Assembly: GCF_030549615.1 (NCBI RefSeq)
Contig: NZ_CP130832.1
Coordinates: 1,364,001-1,428,000, forward strand
Length of the DNA stretch: 64,000 bases
Source: Stenotrophomonas sp. 610A2
GTDB lineage: Bacteria; Pseudomonadota; Gammaproteobacteria; Xanthomonadales; Xanthomonadaceae
Direction: 5' to 3'
Program-made: the position numbers and the translations under genes
In this document: piece after piece, positions 8,256 through 15,944 of the stretch
Layout: every line of letters begins with the position of its first letter
Position numbering within the stretch: position 1 is the stretch's first letter
Notes under the pieces: model-generated
The model's database searches: none
What the model was told of the DNA's origin: nothing
What the model saw: only the letters and a program-made list of their open reading frames with translations

Positions 8256-10088
8256 ATGAGCCAATCCCTACTGCGCGCCGCCTGCGGCCTATTCGTCGGA
8301 CTGAGCCTGGCCTCCTGTGCCAGCGGCCCAGCATCCAAGTCCGTGGAGCCTTCCATGTTCAGCAACGAACTCCGCAGCGAACACCGCGGCAGTGACGACC
8401 TGCTTACCGCCGGACTCGGCCTGGCCGGCCTGCGCAGCATGGCGCCGCCGGCATTCGCCGACGCCAGTGCACCGACCGTCGATGAGCTGCGCCGCCGGGC
8501 GCTGTGGGGCAGCTGGCGTGGTATCGCCGATCTTGCACCGGGCGGTGGCTACGGCGAACTGTTCGGCAGCCTGCAGAGCGTGCCTGGCCGGGAGTATTCG
8601 GCGTTCGCGCGCCTGCCTGGCGCCAAGCAACCGCATCGCGTGCTGGCACAGGTGCCGGACAACTTCGATACCGGCAAGCGCTGCGTGCTGGTGGCACCAG
8701 CGTCTGGTTCGCGTGGCATCTATGGCGCCGTGTCGGTCGCCGCTGCCTGGGGTCTGCCCAAGGGCTGTGCCGTGGTCTATACCGACAAGGGCGCGGGTAG
8801 CGATTATTACGATCTGAACGCGCAGGCTGGCGTGCGTGCCAACGGCACGGTCGGTGCACTGGGCGAGGTCAGTGATCTTGCCTTCGTACCGGATGCGCCG
8901 ATCAATGCGTCGGGTGTTGCATTCAAGCATGCGCACTCCAAGGACAACCCGGAGGCCGATTGGGGCCGCCACGTAAAGCAGGCCGCCGAGTTCGCGCTGC
9001 TGGCGTTGGCAGAAGCCTATCCGCAGGCTGCGCCTTTCACGTTTGAAAACACCCGCATCATCGCCGTCGGCATCTCCAACGGTGGCGGCGCTGTGCTGCG
9101 TGCGGCCGAGTTGGAAGGGGATTGGCTGGACGCCGTGGTGGCGGGTGAACCCAGCGTCTATTCCAGCGGCCCGGGGTCACGTGCGCTGTATGACTACACA
9201 ACCGAAGCGGCGCTGTTGATGCCGTGCGCGCAGCTGCACATGAGCAACCTGCCGCAGCCGCCGCTGACGGCTGCGCTGCAGGCCGGTGCCGCAGTGCGCT
9301 GCGCGACGTTGACGGCCGAAGGCGTGATCAGCGGTGCAACGCCAGCTGCACAGGCGAAGTCGGCTTACGACCTGATGTTGAGCAAGGGCTGGACGGACGC
9401 ATCGCTGCGCGCTGGCGCGCTGTCGACCGGCTTCGACCTGTGGCGTGCGATTGCCGCGACCTATGCCTCGGCTTACGGCCGTTATGGCGTGGGCGAGCAT
9501 CCCTGCGGTTTCAACTTTTCCGCGCAGAATGCTGACTTCTCGCCCCGCGCCGCGACGTCGATCGAGCGGGCCGCATGGATCTCCGATGGCAGCGGCATAC
9601 CGCCGGGCGCCGGGGTCGGTCTGCTCGACAGCAAGGTCGCCTTGCCGGACCTGACCTACGCCGGCCTGAAGTGCCTGCGCGGCCTGTGGGACGGCCAGGG
9701 CGAAGACGCCAAGCGCGTGCAGACGGGCATCCAGGCCACGCATGCAGGCTTGCCGCGCAAGGGCCTGCCGGTGATGGTGGTGCACGGTGCTGACGATGGC
9801 CTGATTCCGCCGGCTTTCAGCAGCGCGCCGTATGCGGCTGCGGCCAAGGCTGCCGGACGTGAAGTGAGCTATTGGAAGGTGCAGAACGTGCAGCACTTCG
9901 ATGGTTTCCTCGGCCTGCCGGATTACGGTTCGCGTTACCTGCCGCTGTTGCCGTATGTATACGAGGCGCTGGATCGCGTGCAGGCCCGTCTGGACAAGGG
10001 CACGGCGTTGCCGGCCGATGCGGTGATTGCGACCACGCCGCGTGCGGGCAAGCCGCTGACGGCTGAGAACCTGGCGATGCCGAAGTAA
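8256..10088 (+). CDS. Lipoprotein 3-hydroxybutyrate-oligomer hydrolase (copy 1)
   Basis: A 610-residue alpha/beta-hydrolase of the D-(-)-3-hydroxybutyrate oligomer hydrolase family. The N terminus has a signal with lipobox LASC (C21), so it is probably lipid-anchored facing the periplasm or outside. The nucleophile elbow is GISNGGGA with S274. The late VVHGADDGLIPPAF and NVQHFDGFLG stretches supply likely acid and histidine residues. The family cleaves short 3-hydroxybutyrate oligomers to monomer. A clear paralogue is at 47857-49698. The gene has its own promoter facing site 1 and is divergent from bdhA, which would use the product. The exact chain-length preference cannot be read. Confidence 0.88.
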   Translation: MSQSLLRAACGLFVGLSLASCASGPASKSVEPSMFSNELRSEHRGSDDLLTAGLGLAGLRSMAPPAFADASAPTVDELRRRALWGSWRGIADLAPGGGYGELFGSLQSVPGREYSAFARLPGAKQPHRVLAQVPDNFDTGKRCVLVAPASGSRGIYGAVSVAAAWGLPKGCAVVYTDKGAGSDYYDLNAQAGVRANGTVGALGEVSDLAFVPDAPINASGVAFKHAHSKDNPEADWGRHVKQAAEFALLALAEAYPQAAPFTFENTRIIAVGISNGGGAVLRAAELEGDWLDAVVAGEPSVYSSGPGSRALYDYTTEAALLMPCAQLHMSNLPQPPLTAALQAGAAVRCATLTAEGVISGATPAAQAKSAYDLMLSKGWTDASLRAGALSTGFDLWRAIAATYASAYGRYGVGEHPCGFNFSAQNADFSPRAATSIERAAWISDGSGIPPGAGVGLLDSKVALPDLTYAGLKCLRGLWDGQGEDAKRVQTGIQATHAGLPRKGLPVMVVHGADDGLIPPAFSSAPYAAAAKAAGREVSYWKVQNVQHFDGFLGLPDYGSRYLPLLPYVYEALDRVQARLDKGTALPADAVIATTPRAGKPLTAENLAMPK

Positions 10089-10099
10089 GCAAGGCTTCT

Positions 10100-10203
10100 G
10101 CCCCCTCCCTTTTGCGCAGCAAAGGGGAGGGTTTGGGGGGGGTGTTGTTGCTCTGCGCTGTTGGATCTGTGGCTTCGCGGCTCACGCCGCTCCTACAAAA
10201 GAG
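10100..10203. repeat. Two solitary palindromic repeats
   Basis: At 10101-10142 there is a CCCTCCCTTT...AAAGGGGAGGG element, and at 10168-10200 a GCTTCGCGGCTCACGCCGCTCC element. They lie between the hydrolase and the HutD/Ves gene. Confidence 0.55.
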
Positions 10204-10237
10204 ACAGCCACCCTCGCGCTGATGGCATCATTGCCCG

Positions 10238-10834
10238 ATGCACACACTGAACTCACCTTCCCGCGTCATCCCTTCCGCTCTCTATCAGCGCGAGCGCTGG
10301 CGTAATGGTCTGGGCTGGACGCGCGAAATCCTGCGTCTGCCGGAGCAGGGTGACTGGCAGCTACGCCTTTCCATCGCCGAGATCGAACAGGACGCGGCGT
10401 TCTCCGCATTCCCCGGTGTCGAACGTGAGCTGGTGCTGCTGCAGGGCGAAGGCCTGCGCTTGCGCTTCGCCGATGGCCGCTGCGAGGCCCTGCTACCGCC
10501 ATATCAGCGCCTGCGCTTCGCTGGCGAGGCGGAGCTGGTGGGTGAGCTGATTGATGGTGTGACCCAGGACTTCAACCTGATGTGGCGGCGTGAGGCGCTG
10601 CAGGCCGAACTGCTGCATCGGCCCTTGGTCGGCAACATGCTGTTTTTCACCGAGCCGCAGGCGGCGTGGGCGATCCATTTGCTGGCAGGGCAGGCCGAGT
10701 TCGAAGGTGGCGTGTTGCCGGCAATGTCCGCGGGCGATACCGCATGGTTGGCGGCGGGCGAGCGGCAGCGCTACACGCTCAGCGGTGGCGGTGAGTTGCT
10801 GGCGATAAAGGTGGCCCCGACGGTGCCAATGTAG
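10238..10834 (+). CDS. HutD/Ves family protein
   Basis: A 198-residue cupin-like protein of the HutD/Ves family. It starts with the family pattern YQRERWRNGLGWTREILRLP and continues with WQLRLSIAEIEQDAAFSAFPGVERELVLLQGEGLRL. HutD is linked to histidine-utilisation regulation and Ves to temperature-related expression, and the molecular role is not settled. It stands alone here. Its stop codon TAG lies inside the GTAG that opens the downstream SMAG repeat, so the element supplies the stop. Confidence 0.85.
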   Translation: MHTLNSPSRVIPSALYQRERWRNGLGWTREILRLPEQGDWQLRLSIAEIEQDAAFSAFPGVERELVLLQGEGLRLRFADGRCEALLPPYQRLRFAGEAELVGELIDGVTQDFNLMWRREALQAELLHRPLVGNMLFFTEPQAAWAIHLLAGQAEFEGGVLPAMSAGDTAWLAAGERQRYTLSGGGELLAIKVAPTVPM

Positions 10835-10945
10835 TGCCGAGCCATGCTCGGCATGGGCATTACCGGGAAAGCCCCTGCCGAGCACGGCTCGGCACTACGT
10901 TTGGGATTGCTTGTAATGCTTCTGCCGAGCATGGCTCGGCACTAC
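10831..10945. repeat. SMAG (GTAG) repeat cluster, three copies
   Basis: GTAGTGCCGAGCCATGCTCG at 10831 pairs with an inverted copy ending GGCTCGGCACTAC at 10898. A third copy lies at 10922-10945. GTAG-opened stems of this kind are a known repeat class of Stenotrophomonas maltophilia and support the taxonomic call. Confidence 0.85.
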
Positions 10946-10959
10946 AGGTGGGTTTCCGG

Positions 10960-12570
10960 TCAGTACACGTCGCGGCGATAACGCCCGGCTATGCGCAATG
11001 CTTGATGCGCTTCGGCACCAATCGCATCGACGATGACCTTGTCCACCGCCGGGGCCATGCCTTGCAGGCTGCCGCAGACCAGGATGGTTGCGCCATCATC
11101 CAGCCATTGCCGTAGCACATCGCTGTGCGCGGCCAGTGCGTCCTGCACGTAGTGGAACTGGCCATTGTCGCGGCTGAAAACCGTGTCCAGCCGCTCGATC
11201 GCACCTTCGCGCTGCCACTGCTGCAACTCTGCACCGAAATGGAAATCGTGGGCGGCGTTGCGTTCACCGAACAACAACCAGTTGCGTCGTGCACCCACAT
11301 CGATACGTGCTCGCAGATGCGCACGCAGGCCGGCGATGCCGGTGCCGTTGCCGATCAGGATCAGCGGTGCGGCATTGCCCGGTGGATGGAAGTTGCTGTT
11401 GCTGCGCAGGCGCAGATCAATGCTGTCGCCGATAGCGGTGTAATCGCAGAGCCAGCCGCTGGCGAGGCCGGGTGTGCCGTCCGGGCGCAGTTGCCGGCGC
11501 AGCATCAGCTGCAGGTTGCCTTCGCCCGGCATCGAGGCAATCGAGTACTCGCGGTGCGGCAGCGGCTTGAGGTTGGCGGCGAGTGCGTTGACATCGTGCT
11601 TGTCGACGCTGTCGGGCAGATGGGATTGGGCGAGGGCATCGCGCAGTGAACGTCCATCGGCAAGCACGGTTGCAGCGTCGAAACTGTTTGCCTGCAGCCA
11701 CTGCGTCACCGCATCAGCGGATTGGCGTGGGCCGATTTCGGCGATATCGCCAGCCTGCCAGGTCGGCAGCTTTCCGTCCGCGGGCTGCAGTTGCAGGTTG
11801 AATACCTTGCCGCCCACGCTGCCGGGATTAAGCACGTTGCGCTGGCGCAGCAGCCACGATTGATAGGCCGGTGCACTCCAGTCGGTTGCGTTGGCGGCTT
11901 CGCCACCCAGCTGGCCAAGCAGCTGCTGCCAATGGCGCAGCGCGTCGGCATCGGCGTTGTCCACTTCCACCGTATCGAACAGTGGCTGTGCACCATGCGT
12001 GCGCAGCCACTCATCGAGTTGATGGCCGAATGCGCAGTACTGCTCGTAGGTCTTGTCGCCCAAGGCCAGCACGGCGTACTGCAGCTGCGGCAGTTTCAAT
12101 GGCTGCGGCATCACCCGGCTGAGGAAGGCGAGTGCGTGGTCCGGCGGATCCCCTTCGCCGGTGGTTGCGGCGATGAACAAGGCCTGGCGGCTGCCGGCGA
12201 GCAGGGATGCATCGACCTGGTCGATGCCGCGCAATCTGGTCTTGTGGCCGGCGCCGCGCAGGTGCGCGGCGGTGCGCTGTGCCAGCTGCTGGGCGAAGCC
12301 GGTCTGGCTGGCCCACACCACCAGGATCGGTGGTTCCTTGCTGTCGCCGCTGTCGTCGTCGCGCTGGCGGGTGCACCACCACAGCGCGAAGCAGGCCGCC
12401 GCGTAGATGGCCAAGGCTGCCAGTGCCATCCACCATTGCGATGCCAGTGGAGCAGCCGGCCACCAGCGCTCGCCCAGATGCAGCCGCAGCAGCAACAGGG
12501 CGATCAGCAGCAGGCCCAGGCCAACGGCGAGATTGCCGAGCAGTGCGCGCGTGGAGCGGTTGGGGTTCAT
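10960..12570 (-). CDS. Membrane-anchored flavodoxin/FNR-type flavoreductase
   Basis: A 536-residue protein with two N-terminal membrane helices (about 10-28 and 44-65). A flavodoxin-like FMN domain starts at about 82 (ILVVWASQTGFAQQLAQRTA). A FAD/NADPH ferredoxin-reductase module follows (LIGNGTGIAGLRAHL, NWLLFGERN) and ends in YRRDVY. It resembles the sulfite reductase flavoprotein alpha subunit (CysJ) but is membrane-anchored. The ATG overlaps the stop of the upstream ApbE gene. With PepSY, DUF2271 and DUF4198 neighbours and a Fur box, the likely job is passing NADPH electrons across or at the inner membrane for ferric-siderophore reduction rather than sulfite reduction. Confidence 0.85.
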   Translation of the reverse strand: MNPNRSTRALLGNLAVGLGLLLIALLLLRLHLGERWWPAAPLASQWWMALAALAIYAAACFALWWCTRQRDDDSGDSKEPPILVVWASQTGFAQQLAQRTAAHLRGAGHKTRLRGIDQVDASLLAGSRQALFIAATTGEGDPPDHALAFLSRVMPQPLKLPQLQYAVLALGDKTYEQYCAFGHQLDEWLRTHGAQPLFDTVEVDNADADALRHWQQLLGQLGGEAANATDWSAPAYQSWLLRQRNVLNPGSVGGKVFNLQLQPADGKLPTWQAGDIAEIGPRQSADAVTQWLQANSFDAATVLADGRSLRDALAQSHLPDSVDKHDVNALAANLKPLPHREYSIASMPGEGNLQLMLRRQLRPDGTPGLASGWLCDYTAIGDSIDLRLRSNSNFHPPGNAAPLILIGNGTGIAGLRAHLRARIDVGARRNWLLFGERNAAHDFHFGAELQQWQREGAIERLDTVFSRDNGQFHYVQDALAAHSDVLRQWLDDGATILVCGSLQGMAPAVDKVIVDAIGAEAHQALRIAGRYRRDVY

Positions 12571-13541
12571 TGCGTGCTGGCGTCCAGGTAACGCTGGAAG
12601 GCGGGGGTCATGGTTTCCACAAGCCCAGTATCGGCGCGGGTGATGAAACGTGCAGCCAGATCATGTTGGTTGGCGAAGGCCAGGCCTTCATCGGCGCCCA
12701 TCACGGTGAGTGCGGTTGCCCAGGCATCGGCGTGCATGGCGTCACGCGCGATCACCGTGACCGCTGCAGCGGCACGGCTGACCGGTGCATGGCTGCGTGG
12801 ATCCAGCGTGTGGCTATAGGACACGCCATCGCGTTCGAACTGGTGCCAGCGGTCGCCGGAAGTGGCTACCGCCAGATCATCGAGCGCCAGCACACGCGGC
12901 GGGTACTCTGCACCCGCATCTTCTTCAGGTGCGGATTCGACCAGCACGCGCCAGGGCTGGCCGTCGGGTTTCAAACCGTAGCCATGCAGTTCGCCACCGA
13001 CTTCGACCAGCGCGGCGGTGATGCCGATACGGCGTAGCCAGGCACTGACCAGATCCACGCCGTAGCCCTTGGCGATGGCGGACAGGTCCAGTTGCAGTCC
13101 GCCGGGTTGCAGCGCGCTTTGTGTCTGTGGATCCAACTGCAGTTTGTTCCAGCCGCAGCGAGCGGCGACCTCGGCCAGATGCGCGGGATCAGGTACAACC
13201 TGTGCGCCCGCATCGGCGCCAAAGCCCCACAGCGCGACCAGGGGACCGATGCTGGGATCGAAGGCGCCAGCGCTGCGCTCGGCGATATCGTGCGCGCTGC
13301 TGAGCACGTTCCAGAAATCATCCGGCAGCGCGTGCCAGCTGTCTGCGCCGGCGCGGTTGTAGCGGCTGATGTCCGAGTCGGCTTCCCAGGTGCTCATCTG
13401 CGCGACCACGCGATCCAGTTCGGCCTGGATGCCGGCATGCAACGGGTGCAGGTCACGGCTGCGTGCAGCCACCAGCTTGACGCTCCAGCTGGTGCCCATG
13501 GTGTGGCCGCCAAGGGCGGCGATGTCGGAGTTGGAGGACAT
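12567..13541 (-). CDS. apbE: FAD:protein FMN transferase (ApbE)
   Basis: A 324-residue ApbE-family enzyme. It shows HTMGTSWSVKL near the N terminus, STWEADSDISRYN, the conserved DLSAIAKGYGVDL segment, GGELHGYG, and the HTLDPRSHAP substrate loop. ApbE transfers FMN from FAD onto a Thr/Ser of extracytoplasmic proteins. The start at 13541 (MSSNSDIAALGG) is chosen because upstream in-frame codons run through a palindromic repeat. No strong signal peptide is visible in this form. A candidate flavinylation motif is not evident in the neighbouring proteins, so the acceptor is unknown. Confidence 0.87.
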   Translation of the reverse strand: MSSNSDIAALGGHTMGTSWSVKLVAARSRDLHPLHAGIQAELDRVVAQMSTWEADSDISRYNRAGADSWHALPDDFWNVLSSAHDIAERSAGAFDPSIGPLVALWGFGADAGAQVVPDPAHLAEVAARCGWNKLQLDPQTQSALQPGGLQLDLSAIAKGYGVDLVSAWLRRIGITAALVEVGGELHGYGLKPDGQPWRVLVESAPEEDAGAEYPPRVLALDDLAVATSGDRWHQFERDGVSYSHTLDPRSHAPVSRAAAAVTVIARDAMHADAWATALTVMGADEGLAFANQHDLAARFITRADTGLVETMTPAFQRYLDASTQ

Positions 13542-13559
13542 CGAAAATGATCGGCTAGA

Positions 13560-13716
13560 CGTTGTCCCTTCTCCCGCGAGCGGGAGAAGGTGCCCCGAAG
13601 GGGCGGATGAGGGGAGCTTTTGCCTCTCTCGGCCAACTGCGAACTTCAAGAGTTCGACTCCGGCCTTGCCCTCACCCCAACCCCTCTCCCGCGGGCGGGA
13701 GAGGGGCTTTGAGCAA
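13560..13716. repeat. Inverted pair of CTCTCCCGC repeats
   Basis: A CCTTCTCCCGC...GCGGGAGAAGG arm at about 13567-13618, with the tail TGCCCCGAAGGGGCGGATGA, faces an arm at about 13669-13714 (CCCTCACCCCAACCCCTCTC, then GCGGGAGAGGGG). A matching two-type pair lies at 62711-62876. Confidence 0.7.
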
Positions 13717-13721
13717 CAGCC

Positions 13722-14528
13722 TTACTGCGGCAGCACTTCCAGCGTGCCTACGTAGCTCAGGCGGCGGACGGCGGCCTGCGGGATCGAGGTCTTGTTGTCC
13801 TCGGTGCCGGTTTCCAGCCAGTACATGCCAGCCTGCGGCCAGGTCACCGAGAACTCGCCGTTGGCGTCGGTGGTGACCTTGATCTCTTCCTGGGCGTTGC
13901 GGTAACGGGTGCCGCCACGGGTGATCTCGACTTCCAGGCCAGCGTGCGGCTTGCCATCGACCAGCAGCTTGAACTTGGCCTGCTCGCCGGCGAACAGGTC
14001 GTTCGGGTGGCCCAAGGCAACCAGTTCCATGCCCTTGCCGGTCGGCTGCAACGCGGTGTCGTTCGGCTTGCCGTTGGTGACGAAGGTTTCAATGCGGCCG
14101 GCGGTCTCGGAGACCTTCAGGTCCTTGGCGTCCTTCGGTACTTCGGTGGCGAAGGTGGCAGCGTTACCGCGCCAGCGCTTGGGCTTGCCGTCTTCCTGCC
14201 AGTTGGCCGACAGGCCGGCATTGACGGTGGCCAGGCGGTAGGTGCCCTGCTGGGTCAGTTCGACGTCGAAGACGCTGCGGTACTTGCCGGTGGCGGCATT
14301 CTGCGGCTGCACGGTGCTGCCGTCCGGTGCGGTGATCACCAGGTTGTCCAGGCGCAGCGGCACATGGTTGAAGTAGAACAGGTCGTTGGACACGGCGGCG
14401 TCCACGGTGATCCACGGGTTGGTACCGGCAATCACGGTCTGCGACGGCTGCAGCCAGGCCTTGTGGGCGGCGGCGGAGAAGGGCAGCACGGCGGCGATGG
14501 TGGCAGCAAGCAGGAGGGAACGCTTCAT
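13722..14528 (-). CDS. DUF4198 periplasmic protein
   Basis: A 268-residue exported protein. The signal peptide [21 protein letters not shown] is followed by HKAWLQPS, the typical DUF4198 start, and a C-terminal Ig/transthyretin-like fold ([17 protein letters not shown]...[20 protein letters not shown]). Related proteins are often annotated as nickel or cobalt uptake components and recur with PepSY/ApbE iron loci, possibly as metal-binding periplasmic partners. A longer open frame to 15038 is an overlap artefact of the DUF2271 gene. Confidence 0.82.
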   Translation of the reverse strand: MKRSLLLAATIAAVLPFSAAAHKAWLQPSQTVIAGTNPWITVDAAVSNDLFYFNHVPLRLDNLVITAPDGSTVQPQNAATGKYRSVFDVELTQQGTYRLATVNAGLSANWQEDGKPKRWRGNAATFATEVPKDAKDLKVSETAGRIETFVTNGKPNDTALQPTGKGMELVALGHPNDLFAGEQAKFKLLVDGKPHAGLEVEITRGGTRYRNAQEEIKVTTDANGEFSVTWPQAGMYWLETGTEDNKTSIPQAAVRRLSYVGTLEVLPQ

Positions 14529-14553
14529 CGGTTGGCTCCGTTGGTAATGGGGA

Positions 14554-15075
14554 TCAGGGCTTGACGGCAAGGGTGACGGCGCCGAGTTCGGAGGTGCCTT
14601 GGGCACTGCCGTTCTGCGCGGCACGGGCCGGCCAGGTGAAGGGAATCTTGACCAGTTCGCGGCCACCGACTTCGCGCGCGGCTTCCACCACCAGCGAGTA
14701 CTGGCCGGCGGGCAGGGCGCGCAGCTGCGGCTGGCGGTCGCTGAAGCTGAGCTGGTGCTTGCCGACCGGACGGGTCGGGCCAGTGACGCCATCGACCGGC
14801 ACCTGCAGGGTGCGGCCGCTCTTGCGCCACCACTGGCGCAGGTCCGGCAGCCACTTGGTGCCGTGGCCTTCGGCGGTGTCGCGGAGCTGGTACCAGACCG
14901 ACAGGTTGGCGGCGACCTGCTGGTCGGCACCTTCGATCCACACCGCGACATAGGGGCGGTGGTATTCGGCCACGTTGAGCTTGGGCACTTCGACGTTGAC
15001 GTCGAGGCTGGCGGCGTAGGCGGCAGGAGCGGTGGCAATCAAACCGCTCAGGGCGATGGTCAGGGTGACGCGCAT
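14554..15075 (-). CDS. DUF2271 periplasmic protein
   Basis: A 173-residue exported protein. The signal sequence ([21 protein letters not shown]) is followed by a compact beta domain with the family features [34 protein letters not shown] and [21 protein letters not shown]. The biochemical function is unknown. The gene lies between the PepSY and DUF4198 genes on the same strand with 25-base gaps, so it belongs to the Fur-controlled operon. The combination suggests a role in periplasmic iron release or electron transfer. Confidence 0.82.
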   Translation of the reverse strand: MRVTLTIALSGLIATAPAAYAASLDVNVEVPKLNVAEYHRPYVAVWIEGADQQVAANLSVWYQLRDTAEGHGTKWLPDLRQWWRKSGRTLQVPVDGVTGPTRPVGKHQLSFSDRQPQLRALPAGQYSLVVEAAREVGGRELVKIPFTWPARAAQNGSAQGTSELGAVTLAVKP

Positions 15076-15100
15076 GGTGCGACTCCGGGAAGGATGACGG

Positions 15101-15745
15101 TCAATGGATGAGAAGCAGGGCGATCAACAGCGGGATCAGCAGGCCCAGGCCGACCAGCGGCCAGGTCATGCGCCGCTGCCGCGCATGCAGATGCAACAGG
15201 AATAGACCGGTGATGCAGAACACCAGGCAGGCCACCGCGAACACGTCGAGGAACCAGCCCCAGCCCGGGCCGGCATTGCGGCCCTTGTGCAGGTCATTGA
15301 AATAGGAAACCCAGCCGCGGCGAGTCTTCTCGAACTCCACCGCGCCGGTTTCGCGGTCGATGCTCAGCCAGGCATCACTGCCGGGGCCGGGCATGGACAG
15401 ATAGATTTCTTCCGGCGACCACTCGGCCTCGCGGCTGCCGATGGACACTTCCAGACGATTGGACAACCAGTCGGCGACGCGCGCTGGCAGCGGCGCATTG
15501 CCATCTTCGCGATCACCCAGGGCCTTGAGCACCGGGGCAGGGAGTTCGAGTTGCTGGTTCTGCACCTGTGGCTTGGCTTCGATCTTGGACGCGTGGTTCA
15601 AGGTGATGCCGGTCAGGGAGAACAACAGCATGCCGATCAGGCAGACCGCCGAGCTGATCCAGTGCCACTGATGCAAGGTGCGCAACCAGAAACCACGGCT
15701 GGCCTGTTGTTGCACGGTGGTGGCGGTGCTGCGGTCTGCGGACAC
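15101..15745 (-). CDS. PepSY-associated membrane protein
   Basis: A 214-residue inner-membrane protein. An N-terminal helix ([28 protein letters not shown]) carries the histidine-rich start typical of PepSY_TM proteins. A periplasmic PepSY-like segment ([18 protein letters not shown]) and two further helices (about 160-185 and 192-213) follow. PepSY_TM proteins act in siderophore reduction systems such as FpvG of Pseudomonas. It heads the operon running down to the flavoreductase, with a Fur box 38 bases upstream. Confidence 0.85.
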   Translation of the reverse strand: MSADRSTATTVQQQASRGFWLRTLHQWHWISSAVCLIGMLLFSLTGITLNHASKIEAKPQVQNQQLELPAPVLKALGDREDGNAPLPARVADWLSNRLEVSIGSREAEWSPEEIYLSMPGPGSDAWLSIDRETGAVEFEKTRRGWVSYFNDLHKGRNAGPGWGWFLDVFAVACLVFCITGLFLLHLHARQRRMTWPLVGLGLLIPLLIALLLIH

Positions 15746-15783
15746 GGGAATCGGGATTATGAAAGGACGACGATTAGAGCACT

Positions 15784-15802
15784 AATGAGAATGATTCGCA
15801 AT
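15784..15802 (-). promoter_or_regulatory. Fur box for the PepSY-flavoreductase operon
   Basis: AATGAGAATGATTCGCAAT matches the palindromic consensus AATGAGAATNATTCTCATT at nearly all positions. It lies 38 bases upstream of the PepSY start. Confidence 0.75.
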
Positions 15803-15814
15803 TTGTGAAGATGC

Positions 15815-15935
15815 GTCGCCCCCTCCCTTTGCCGTGGGCAAGGGGAGGGGGCGGTTCTGCTTGTGCTGGTAACGCTTGAGGATGTGCGGCGTTGACACGG
15901 GGAACCCCTCCCCTGTGCTGCGCACAAGGGAGGGA
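15815..15935. repeat. Pair of CCCTCCCTT-type palindromes
   Basis: Elements at about 15819-15853 (CCCCTCCCTTTGCC / GGCAAGGGGAGG) and 15904-15935 (CCCCTCCCCTGTGC / GCACAAGGGAGGG) lie between the receptor stop and the Fur box of the next operon. They may act as transcription ends. Confidence 0.55.
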
Positions 15936-15944
15936 GCGCCGTGC

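Noticed and set aside
10960..12570. Annotation as sulfite reductase flavoprotein CysJ
   Set aside because: The domain order fits, but the protein has two N-terminal membrane helices, no cysI neighbour, and sits in a Fur-controlled iron operon.
13722..15038. A single 438-codon gene covering DUF4198 and upstream
   Set aside because: The internal start at 14528 gives a clean signal peptide, and the upstream part is another frame of the DUF2271 gene.
15350..15373. DRETGAV in the PepSY protein as an ApbE flavinylation site
   Set aside because: The position where Thr/Ser would receive FMN is Val. The motif is instead the normal PepSY DPxTGxV turn.
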